Source: Nocardioides flavescens
GTDB lineage: Bacteria > Actinomycetota > Actinomycetes > Propionibacteriales > Nocardioidaceae
Reading direction: 5' to 3'
DNA length: 64,000 nt
Assembly (NCBI RefSeq): GCF_009823805.1
Contig: NZ_WUEK01000004.1
Span: forward strand, 248,001 to 312,000
The notes under the pieces are model-generated. The model was not told the DNA's origin and made no database searches. It saw only the letters and a list, made by a program, of their open reading frames with translations. A program made the position numbers and the translations under genes. This document shows positions 53,868-64,000 of the stretch, one piece after another; position 1 is the first letter of the stretch, and each line of letters begins with the position of its first letter.

Positions 53868-54938
53868 ATGTCCGAGCCCGCCCCCGCCGTCCCGACCGTC
53901 CTGGTCGTCGACGGCAACTCGCTGCTCCACCGCAGCTACCACGCGAGCGCCCGCACGATGTACCGCACGCCCGACGGCGAACAGGGCTGGGCCGTGCGCG
54001 GGCTGCTGTCGCAGCTGCTGGCCGCGGTCGACCGGGTCTGCGCCGACGTCGTGGTGGTGGGCTTCGACGACCGGGGCAACAGCCGACGCAAGCGTCAGTG
54101 GCCGACCTACAAGGCTCAGCGCGACCCCAAGCCCGACTCGCTGCTGCGCCAGCTCGACCTGGCGGTCGAGGTGCTGCGCGAGCTGGGCGTGGTCGTCGCG
54201 GTGCCGGAGGGGCTCGAGGCCGACGACGTGCTGGCCAGCGTGGCCGCGCAGGCCCCGGCGCTGGGCGCGCAGACGGTCGTGGCCACCTCCGACCGCGACT
54301 CCTTCGCGCTGGTCGACGAGCACACCCGGGTGCTGCGCATCCTCAACGGCGGGGTCGAGGCCTCGCCGCTGCTCGACCCGGCCCGGCTCGCGATGGTCAC
54401 CGGCGTGCGACCCGAGCAGTACGCCGATCTCGCGGCGCTGCGCGGCGACGCCTCCGACAACCTCCCCGGCGTCCGCGGCTTCGGCGCCAAGACCGCCGTC
54501 AAGCTGCTGCAGGGCCTCGGCACCGCCGAGGCGGCCTTCGACGACGCGCGTCACGGCGGTGAGCGGTGCCGCGCCGCGGTCGGCAAGGCCCGGGCGGCCG
54601 CGCTGGCCGAGCCCGAGGCGCGCGAGCGGTGGGCCTTCAACCGCGAGGTGATGGCGATGGTGCGCGACGCCCACACGCTCGACGTCACGGCCGGGCGCCT
54701 GCCGCTCGACGAGGCCGCCGTGCGCTCGACGTACGAGCGGTTCGAGCTGCACCTGCCCGGCGCCGTCCGCGCGCTGAGCCTGTGCGAGCCCTCCCGTGCC
54801 GTCACCGAGGCGCGGGTGCAGGAGCCGCGCTGGCAGGACCCGCGCTGGAAGCCGGCCGAGCGTCGCGAGGGCCCCCTGCCCAAGCTGGTCCCCGCGAGGA
54901 GCAAGGGACCGGCGTTCGTGCAGGAGGCACTGTTCTGA
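53868..54938 (+). CDS. 5'-3' exonuclease (PolI N-terminal / FEN-like domain)
   Basis: A 356-residue stand-alone 5' nuclease. VLVVDGNSLLHRSYHA (residues about 11-26), the arch region KRQWPTYKAQRDPKPD, EADDVLASVA, and TSDRDSFALVDEHTRV supply the metal-binding Asp residues. The helix-hairpin-helix is LRGDASDNLPGVRGFGAKTA (about 200-220). The C-terminal tail of about 60 residues is charged and unconserved. It removes RNA primers or flaps. It precedes the galactofuranan genes with a 4-bp overlap if their CTG start is used, so they may share a promoter. Confidence 0.93.
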   Translation: MSEPAPAVPTVLVVDGNSLLHRSYHASARTMYRTPDGEQGWAVRGLLSQLLAAVDRVCADVVVVGFDDRGNSRRKRQWPTYKAQRDPKPDSLLRQLDLAVEVLRELGVVVAVPEGLEADDVLASVAAQAPALGAQTVVATSDRDSFALVDEHTRVLRILNGGVEASPLLDPARLAMVTGVRPEQYADLAALRGDASDNLPGVRGFGAKTAVKLLQGLGTAEAAFDDARHGGERCRAAVGKARAAALAEPEARERWAFNREVMAMVRDAHTLDVTAGRLPLDEAAVRSTYERFELHLPGAVRALSLCEPSRAVTEARVQEPRWQDPRWKPAERREGPLPKLVPARSKGPAFVQEALF

Positions 54939-54958
54939 GCGCACAGCAGGACAGGCGC

Positions 54959-55867
54959 GTGGTCGCCGTGGTCGTCACCTTCGACCGTCTCGACATGCTG
55001 CGGCGCCAGCTCGACCGGCTCCACGAGGTCGTGGCCGGCGGCGAGCTGCACGAGGTGCTCGTCGTCGACAACGCCAGCAGCGACGGCACCGGCGCCTGGC
55101 TGCGGGAGCAGGCCGCGACCCATCCGCACCTGCACGCGACCACGCTCGCGGTCAACAGCGGTGGTGCCGGCGGGTTCAACCACGGGCTCGCCTGGGCCGT
55201 CGACCACGGGGCCGACCTCGTCTGGCTGATGGACGACGACGGCCTGCCCGAGCCGGACTGCCTGACCCTGCTGCTGCAGCGCGACGACCTCGACTTCTGG
55301 GGCCCGGCCGTCGTCGCTGCCCAGGAGCCGTCCCGGCTCTGCTTCCCGATCCGCCTGCCCGGCGGCACCCGGGTCGTCCACGACCTCGCCAGCGTCGAGG
55401 CGGCAGCCGTCGACGGGCTGATCCGCGACGTCGTGATCCCGTTCAACGGCGTGCTCGTCACCCGCGAGCTGGTGGCGCGGATCGGCTACCCGCTCGCGGC
55501 CTACTTCATCTGGGGCGACGACGTGGAGTACCTCTGGCGCGCCCAGCAGGCGGGGGCCCGCATCGCGACCGTCGTCGACGCGCGGGTGCTCCACCCCGCG
55601 ACCGACGACCTCGGCACGCCGATGATGGGCGGCCGCACGACGTACAACCACAGCCCGAGCGACCTCAAGCACTACTGCATGGCGCGCAACAACACCGTCA
55701 ACCTGCGCCGCTACCGCGGCTGGCCCCACGTGCTGATGTTCTGGGTCAAGACGCTGTGGTTCTACACCCTGACCAAGCCGACCCGGGGCCGCCTGCGCAC
55801 CAGCGCGCGCGCCGCGTGGGCCGGGCTGCGCGGTGACTTCACGGGGCACCGGAGGTACCTGCGGTGA
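54959..55867 (+). CDS. GlfT1-like glycosyltransferase family 2
   Basis: A 302-residue GT-A transferase. VAVVVTFDRLDMLRRQLDRL, VLVVDNASSDGTGAWL, NSGGAGGFNHGLAWAVDHGA and LVWLMDDDGLPEPDC (the metal-binding DxD, here DDD) match the UDP-galactofuranose transferase GlfT1. AYFIWGDDVEYLWRAQQAGA with HPATDDLGTPMMGG completes the acceptor side. It probably adds the first galactofuranose units. The GTG at 54959 is the first standard start. An upstream CTG at 54935 has AGGAGG 7 nt before it and overlaps the exonuclease stop as CTGA, so the true start may be CTG. Confidence 0.87.
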   Translation: MVAVVVTFDRLDMLRRQLDRLHEVVAGGELHEVLVVDNASSDGTGAWLREQAATHPHLHATTLAVNSGGAGGFNHGLAWAVDHGADLVWLMDDDGLPEPDCLTLLLQRDDLDFWGPAVVAAQEPSRLCFPIRLPGGTRVVHDLASVEAAAVDGLIRDVVIPFNGVLVTRELVARIGYPLAAYFIWGDDVEYLWRAQQAGARIATVVDARVLHPATDDLGTPMMGGRTTYNHSPSDLKHYCMARNNTVNLRRYRGWPHVLMFWVKTLWFYTLTKPTRGRLRTSARAAWAGLRGDFTGHRRYLR

Positions 55868-56784
55868 CGGGTTTCGAGACGGGCGCAGCCCGCCCTCCTC
55901 AACCACCGGCAGCGGAGACCGTCGCGGTCGTCGTGGTCACCTTCAACCGCGCGAGCCTGCTGCGCGGGATGCTGGCCGGGCTGGCGGCCCTCGAGCACCG
56001 GCCCGACGCTGTGATCGTCGTCGACAACGCCAGCACCGACGAGACCCCCGACGTCCTCGCGGCGGTGGACGACCTGCCGCTGCAGGTGATCCGCCCGGCC
56101 GAGAACCTCGGCGGCGCCGGCGGCTTCCACCTCGGCGTCGAGGCCGCCCGCGACCAGGGGTTCGACCGGGTCTGGCTGATGGACGACGACGTGGTCCCGG
56201 CCCCCGACTGCCTGGGCGTCCTGATGGCCAACGACGAGGACTGCCTCACGGCGGTGCGCGAGGACACCTCCGGCGCCCTGGTCGAGAAGGCCGCCGTCCG
56301 CTTCGACCTGCGCAACCCGCTGCGCATCAAGCCCAAGACCGCGATGGTCGAGACGACGTACGGAACCCGCGCCGCGATGCCCGAGCGGGTCGAGGTCGAG
56401 AACGTCGCCTTCGAGGGGTTCATGTGCCGGCGGCGCGTCATCGAGGCGATCGGGCTGCCGGACCCGTCGTTCTTCATCTTCTACGACGACGTCGACTACG
56501 CCCTGCGCGCCCGGCGGGCCGGGTTCCGCATCTGGGCGGTGCGCGACGCGGTCCTGGTGCGGCAGCTCGACTTCGACCAGCAGCACGACCTCGCCGGGTG
56601 GAAGGGCTACTACATGTACCGCAACCTGTTCGCGGTGCACCGCCGCTACGGCGAGAACGCCGCCGTGCGGGCCAAGCCCTGGCTGATCGCCGCGGCCGTC
56701 GTGGCGCTCGCCCCGGTGCGTGGGGGGCGCGCGGAGGTGCGCAACGTGCGCCGCGCGCTGCGCGACGCGCGCCGCATGGGCTGA
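55864..56784 (+). CDS. GlfT1-like glycosyltransferase family 2 (second copy)
   Basis: A 306-residue transferase. TVAVVVVTFNRASLLRGMLA, VIVVDNASTDETPDV, NLGGAGGFHLGVEAARDQGF and VWLMDDDVVPAPDCLG are the family motifs, and SFFIFYDDVDYALRARRAGF is the second acidic block. It is a divergent homologue of the gene before it. Start GTG forms a GTGA overlap. Residues 3-15 (GFETGAARPPQPP) are encoded by a dispersed repeat copy, so the repeat was absorbed into the reading frame at the N-terminus. It likely extends the galactofuranan linker. Confidence 0.87.
   Translation: MTGFETGAARPPQPPAAETVAVVVVTFNRASLLRGMLAGLAALEHRPDAVIVVDNASTDETPDVLAAVDDLPLQVIRPAENLGGAGGFHLGVEAARDQGFDRVWLMDDDVVPAPDCLGVLMANDEDCLTAVREDTSGALVEKAAVRFDLRNPLRIKPKTAMVETTYGTRAAMPERVEVENVAFEGFMCRRRVIEAIGLPDPSFFIFYDDVDYALRARRAGFRIWAVRDAVLVRQLDFDQQHDLAGWKGYYMYRNLFAVHRRYGENAAVRAKPWLIAAAVVALAPVRGGRAEVRNVRRALRDARRMG
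55870..55907. repeat. Dispersed repeat, single unit, within a coding sequence
   Basis: GGTTTCGAGACGGGC..CTCAACCACC, with the inner hairpin GGGCG..CGCCC, at the very start of the second GlfT1-like gene. It supplies 13 codons and keeps the frame open. Confidence 0.85.
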
Positions 56785-56810
56785 CGGGTGCTGACGGGTA
56801 CCGCCTCGGC

Positions 56811-60845
<4,035 letters not shown>

Positions 60846-60849
<4 letters not shown>

Positions 60850-61784
60850 CCACCACCGTGCCGCCGCGCCACGACCTCGCTCACGAGCCGTTGCGCGATC
60901 CGGGCGACACGGGGGGCCTGCACCGGGTCCTCAGCCACCGCTATCTGCTGCGGCTGATGGTGCGCCGTGAGATCAAGGCGCGCTACGTCGGCTCCAAGTT
61001 CGGGCTGGCCTGGTCCTACATCAACCCCACCGTCCGCTTCTTCACGTTCTACTTCGTCTTCGGCATCATCCTGCAGCGTGGCAACATCCCGCACTTCGCG
61101 ATCCACCTGTTCGCGGGGATGGTGATCGTCCACTTCTTCACCGAGTCGTTCAACGCCGGCACCCGCTCGATCATGGCCAACAAGGCCGTCGTGTCGAAGA
61201 TGCCGGTGCCGCGGGAGATGTTCCCGGTCGCCTCGATGCTGGTCTCGCTCTACCACACCGGCCCGCAACTGGTCGTGCTCGTGATCGCCTGCCTCGCCAC
61301 CGGCTCCTTCGCGCCTGACCTCGTGGGTCTCGGAGCAGCGGTGCTGGCGTTCGTGATCGTCCTCCTCCTGGGCACGGCCATGGGGGTGATGTTCTCGGCG
61401 ATCAACGTCCTCTTCCGCGACCTCACCCGCATCGTCCAGACGCTGACGCAGATGCTGCCGTTCTCCGTCCCGATGATGTACCCCTACACCCTGGTCGCGG
61501 ACCGGTTCCGCGAGTTCCCGACGCTCCACCACCTCTACCTCTTCAACCCCCTGACCGAGTGCGTCCTGCTCATCCAGCGCGCTTTCTGGTGGACGACGAT
61601 CGGGCCGTCCGAGGTCGCCGACGCCAACCGGGACGGGCCAGTCTTCAACCCCGACGTCGCCGCGAACTTCCCGGACCACCTGTGGCAGCGCAGCTTCGCG
61701 ATGCTCGGCTTCGCTCTGCTCTTCCTGCTGTTCGCCCAGTGGGTCTTCCGTCGCCTCGACGACCGCATTCCGGAGCGTCTTTGA
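60846..61784 (+). CDS. wzm: ABC-2 type polysaccharide exporter permease (Wzm-like)
   Basis: A 312-residue permease with six helices. The N-terminal cytoplasmic part holds LLRLMVRREIKARYVGSKFG and GLAWSYINPTVRFFTFYFVF, the start of ABC-2 export permeases. FNPLTECVLLIQRAFW near residue 235 is also typical. A large loop precedes the last helix (FALLFLLFAQWVFRRLDDR). With Wzt it moves lipid-linked galactan to the outer face, as Rv3783 does in M. tuberculosis. The GTG start overlaps the glfT2 stop. Confidence 0.93.
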
Positions 61785-61785
61785 C

Positions 61786-62547
61786 ATGGTCACCTCGATC
61801 GAAGTCGACAACGTCAGCAAGACGTTCTCGCGTCACTACACCCGCACCTTGCAGCAGATCATGGTGGCGAAGGCGAAGCGCAAGAAGACGCGCGACACCT
61901 TCGACGCCCTCAAGGACGTCTCGTTCACCGTCGAGCAGGGCGAGGCCATCGGGCTCATGGGCCTCAACGGCAGTGGCAAGAGCACGCTGCTGAAGTGCAT
62001 CATGGGCGTCATGCGCCCCGACGAGGGCACCGTCCGTGTGCGCGGCCGCGCCTCGGGGCTGATCGCCACCGGCGCGGGGTTCCACCCGCAGATGACCGGC
62101 ACCGAGAACATCTACATGAACGCCGCCATCCTCGGCATGACCGCCGCCGAGACCGAGGCCAAGTTCGACGACATCGCAGCCTTCGCCGACGTAGGGGAGT
62201 TCCTCGACACCCCGGTCGGCAACTACTCCTCGGGCATGTTCTCCCGCCTCGGCTTCGCCGTGGCCGTCAACGTCGACTGCGACATCTTCATCGCCGACGA
62301 GGTCCTCGCCGTCGGAGACCAGCCGTTCAAGAAGAAGTGCATGAAGAAGATGGAAGAGGTCCGCGACAGCGGCGTCACCCTCTTCTACGTCAGCCACTCC
62401 GCCGGCTCGGTGCGCAAGATGTGCGAGCGCGTCATCGTGCTCGAGAAGGGCGAGGTCGGCTTCGACGGCAAGGCCGGCGCCGGCATCCGCTACCTGAAGT
62501 ACGACGAGGACGAGGACAACGACTCGGCCAACGCCAACGACATCTGA
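61786..62547 (+). CDS. wzt: ABC exporter ATPase (Wzt-like)
   Basis: A 253-residue nucleotide-binding protein. IEVDNVSKTFSRHYTRTLQQ opens the chain. Walker A is GLNGSGKST (about residue 62), the signature NYSSGMFSRLGF (about 145, in place of LSGGQ, as in Wzt proteins), and Walker B CDIFIADEVLAVGD. It lacks the carbohydrate-binding C-terminal domain of O9a-type Wzt, as do mycobacterial homologues. It is one nt after the wzm stop and is followed by a strong hairpin, so it ends the operon. Confidence 0.94.
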   Translation: MVTSIEVDNVSKTFSRHYTRTLQQIMVAKAKRKKTRDTFDALKDVSFTVEQGEAIGLMGLNGSGKSTLLKCIMGVMRPDEGTVRVRGRASGLIATGAGFHPQMTGTENIYMNAAILGMTAAETEAKFDDIAAFADVGEFLDTPVGNYSSGMFSRLGFAVAVNVDCDIFIADEVLAVGDQPFKKKCMKKMEEVRDSGVTLFYVSHSAGSVRKMCERVIVLEKGEVGFDGKAGAGIRYLKYDEDEDNDSANANDI

Positions 62548-62581
62548 GGCTGCGCTCGACACGAGAGCTCAGCAGCGCCGG

Positions 62582-62612
62582 ACGGCCGCGACGGGATCCC
62601 CGTCGCGGCCGT
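62582..62612 (+). terminator. Terminator after the galactan operon
   Basis: Perfect 14-bp arms ACGGCCGCGACGGG and CCCGTCGCGGCCGT around ATC, 34 nt after the wzt stop. It has no T-run, as is usual here. Confidence 0.7.
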
Positions 62613-62791
62613 TCGGCGTCTCCGGACCGTTGGTCCGACGCTGTGTCGACGAATTTGACTTTTCTGCGGTCCGTCGGCGTGTCGACTGGAAATTACAGCG
62701 TTGTAGTTACTCAGTTTCCCTTCCGGGGGTCCTGGTGCGCGTGTGACAGTTGCAACCCGTGTGAACTTCCCCCGCACAGGAGCGACTCCCC
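62613..62791. promoter_or_regulatory. Promoter-like, AT-richer interval before the small secreted ORF
   Basis: About 180 bp of lower G+C. It holds CGGACC-GTT-GGTCCG (62623-62637), two GTCGAC palindromes about 40 bp apart, TTGACT near 62655, and TACAGCGTTGTA (62694-62705) with 4-bp palindromic ends. GGAAAT..GTTT could be an ECF-sigma-type promoter. No element can be assigned to a known regulator. AGGAG precedes the ATG at 62792. Confidence 0.35.
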
Positions 62792-63034
62792 ATGACGCCT
62801 TCGCGCGCCCACTTCGTCACCGCCTGCCAACAGCTGCTGGCGCTCGGTGTCGTGGTCGTCGCCCTCGTCCCGGCGACGCGGGTGGTCAACCTCGACGTGG
62901 TCGGGGTGTCTCCGCACGCGGCGAAGGCCCCGACGCTCGAGATCAGCGGCGGGCCGGCCCAGGAGTCAGCCGACGCGGCGGACGGTGCGCTCGGCCTGCG
63001 CCACGGCGTCGAGGCGGGGCTGCTCGGCGCCTGA
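62792..63034 (+). CDS. Small putative secreted protein, possibly an N-terminal remnant
   Basis: An 80-residue ORF with a proper Shine-Dalgarno (CAGGAG). The first 38 residues look like a signal peptide or anchor (HFVTACQQLLALGVVVVALV, then PATRVVNLDVVG). The remaining part is low in information, and its last 69 bp lie antisense to the end of the TIGR03089 gene. The opening resembles the export signal of larger wall hydrolases, so this may be what is left of one after a deletion. It could also be a real small exported peptide. Coding status is uncertain. Confidence 0.4.
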   Translation: MTPSRAHFVTACQQLLALGVVVVALVPATRVVNLDVVGVSPHAAKAPTLEISGGPAQESADAADGALGLRHGVEAGLLGA

Positions 63035-63727
63035 GACCAGGACCAGCGAGCCGCCCGTCACGAGCGGCTCCACGAAGGTCGCGACACCTGGTGGGGAAGC
63101 CGGGTTCGCGACCGTGAGGAGCCGGTCACCGCCGGTCGAGGAGGACCTCCCGGCGGTGGCCGTGCTCCACGGGCTCCACAGCTCGTCCTGGGTCACCGAG
63201 CCGTCGTCCAGGACCAGGGCGGCGTCGTCACCGCTCGGCGGGTCCCAGGCCGTGAAGGCGTCCGGCTGACCCCACACCTCGACGCCGACGTCGTGCACGC
63301 CGGCGGGCAGCGGCTCGGCGAACCGCACGCCCATCGGCAGCAGCGAGCACGCCAGCACCGGGAGCTCGTCGGCCAACGGGGCCCAGCGGTCGAGGCCCGC
63401 AGGGCCGCACACGACGGCCGCGGGCGACGGCGCGGCAGCGCCAGGGAACGGCTCCGTGGCCGGGAACGCCACGACGAGCCCCGCGCTCCAGGCCGCGCCC
63501 AGGAAGACGGGACCGAGCCAGTGCGCCGGCAGGTCGACCAGGAGCGTGTCGCCCTTCTCCAGCTCGTGCTCCTCGACCAGCAGCGAGGCCGTCTTGGCGA
63601 CCCAGTTGGCGTACGTCGTCACCGACAGCTCGACGCGCTCGCCGGTCGTCTCGTCGTACCACGTCAGGAAGGGGCGGCCGGGCTCACGGCGGAGCTCGGC
63701 GGCGAGCAGGTCGGCCATGGTCGTCAC
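62966..63727 (-). CDS. TIGR03089 family protein (acyl-CoA-synthetase N-terminal-like)
   Basis: A 253-residue protein. RREPGRPFLTWYDETTGERV, LSVTTYANWVAKTASLLVEE and ELEKGDTLLVDLPAHWLGPV, then FLGAAWSAGLVVAFPATEPF resemble the N-terminal lobe of AMP-forming acyl-CoA synthetases. The ATP-binding P-loop and C-terminal lobe are lacking, as in the TIGR03089 family. Function unknown. GTG 63727 is chosen because TAGGGT lies 8 nt upstream; an ATG three codons later (63718) is the alternative. It is divergent from the mannose-1-phosphate guanylyltransferase gene. Confidence 0.85.
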   Translation of the reverse strand: MTTMADLLAAELRREPGRPFLTWYDETTGERVELSVTTYANWVAKTASLLVEEHELEKGDTLLVDLPAHWLGPVFLGAAWSAGLVVAFPATEPFPGAAAPSPAAVVCGPAGLDRWAPLADELPVLACSLLPMGVRFAEPLPAGVHDVGVEVWGQPDAFTAWDPPSGDDAALVLDDGSVTQDELWSPWSTATAGRSSSTGGDRLLTVANPASPPGVATFVEPLVTGGSLVLVSGAEQPRLDAVAQAERTVRRVG

Positions 63728-63735
63728 GGTGGTCC

Positions 63736-63745
63736 ACCCTAGGGT
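63736..63745. promoter_or_regulatory. Perfectly palindromic -10 (ACCCTAGGGT) shared by two divergent genes
   Basis: ACCCTAGGGT reads the same on both strands and so holds TAGGGT in each direction. On the plus strand 7 nt separate it from ATG 63753; on the minus strand 8 nt separate it from GTG 63727. Both genes look leaderless. Confidence 0.65.
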
Positions 63746-63752
63746 GAGGCCC

Positions 63753-64000
63753 ATGGCTGACCCGATCGAGCACTTCTGGGCCGTGATCCCCGCCGGCGGT
63801 GCCGGCACCCGACTGTGGCCGCTGTCGCGGGCCGGGGCGCCGAAGTTCCTCCGCGACCTGACCGGCTCGGGCCGGACCCTGCTGCAGGGCACCCTCGACC
63901 GCCTCGAGCCCTTGGTCGAGGACCGCTTCCTCGTCGTCACGGGCGCCTCCCACGCCGACGCCGTCGCGGCGCAGCTGCCCGGGCTCGACCCCTCCGCCAT
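63753..64000 (+). CDS. manC: Mannose-1-phosphate guanylyltransferase (partial, runs off the window)
   Basis: The first 82 codons of a nucleotidyltransferase. WAVIPAGGAGTRLWPLSRAG with APKFLRDL is the nucleotide-binding signature (GGxGTRLWPLSR and PKFL). FLVVTGASHADAVAAQLPGL continues the fold. It makes GDP-mannose from mannose-1-phosphate and GTP for wall and lipid glycans. The start follows from the shared TAGGGT element. The 3' part lies beyond the window. Confidence 0.92.
   Translation, partial: MADPIEHFWAVIPAGGAGTRLWPLSRAGAPKFLRDLTGSGRTLLQGTLDRLEPLVEDRFLVVTGASHADAVAAQLPGLDPSA

Overview
The window is high-GC actinobacterial chromosome, most like a Nocardioides or other Nocardioidaceae member. 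The reasons are the GC content, many GTG starts, 4-bp ATGA/GTGA gene overlaps, Mycobacterium-like gene order (rpiB-nei-tig-clpP1-clpP2-clpX-pepN and a mycothiol-dependent nitroreductase homologue), a DUF222/HNH relic, and dispersed short repeats ending in GGTTTCGAGAC and CTCAACCACC. No rRNA, CRISPR array, prophage or complete insertion sequence is visible. Two tRNA genes are present.

Layout. 1-5 kb: a membrane acyltransferase-like protein, a LURP-one-like protein, an alpha/beta hydrolase, RpiB, a Nei glycosylase and a membrane PP2C phosphatase. 5.0-5.8 kb: tRNA-Gly and tRNA-Pro, then about 500 bp of lower-GC DNA without a convincing gene. 5.8-8.9 kb: trigger factor and a membrane Ser/Thr kinase. 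8.9-23.5 kb (minus strand): a type VII secretion-like locus. It holds an FHA protein, two small WXG100 proteins, a WXG100-like protein fused to a lysozyme-like domain, an EssC-type ATPase cut by an in-frame TAG, a fibronectin-III surface protein, MoxR, DUF58, and a TgpA-like protein whose transglutaminase domain lacks the catalytic Cys and His. 23.5-31.4 kb: SRPBCC protein, lipase, ClpP1/ClpP2/ClpX, PepN and the DsbA-fold nitroreductase homologue. 31.4-38.7 kb (minus): an oligopeptide ABC importer with a GbsR/MarR regulator and a penicillin-binding-type serine hydrolase. 38.9-50.7 kb: MetG, an AtoE-type transporter, a CoA-binding protein, two tandem secreted paralogues, a dienelactone hydrolase, Dps, a crotonase, two LytR-CpsA-Psr proteins and a thioesterase. 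50.7-52.3 kb: repeats and a broken DUF222/HNH gene. 52.3-54.9 kb: a three-gene SDR operon and a 5'-3' exonuclease. 54.9-62.5 kb: a galactofuranan synthesis and export operon (two GlfT1-like transferases, a DUF2071 protein, Glf, GlfT2, Wzm, Wzt). 62.6-64 kb: a small secreted ORF, a TIGR03089 protein and the start of a mannose-1-phosphate guanylyltransferase, which runs off the edge.

How the genes work together. The 7-23.5 kb region looks like one envelope system. It combines a T7SS-type motor and WXG100 substrates with the kinase / FN3 / MoxR / DUF58 / transglutaminase set known as the PFNA cluster in bifidobacteria. It is the best candidate here for an under-described system. The LCP proteins, galactan operon and mannose-nucleotide gene form a second cell-wall theme. 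Many genes start 6-8 nt after a TANNNT -10 hexamer and so look leaderless. This rule fixes several starts and exposes two divergent gene pairs that share one near-symmetric -10.

All calls come from reading the sequence. No database search was run, so family names are recognition, not search results.
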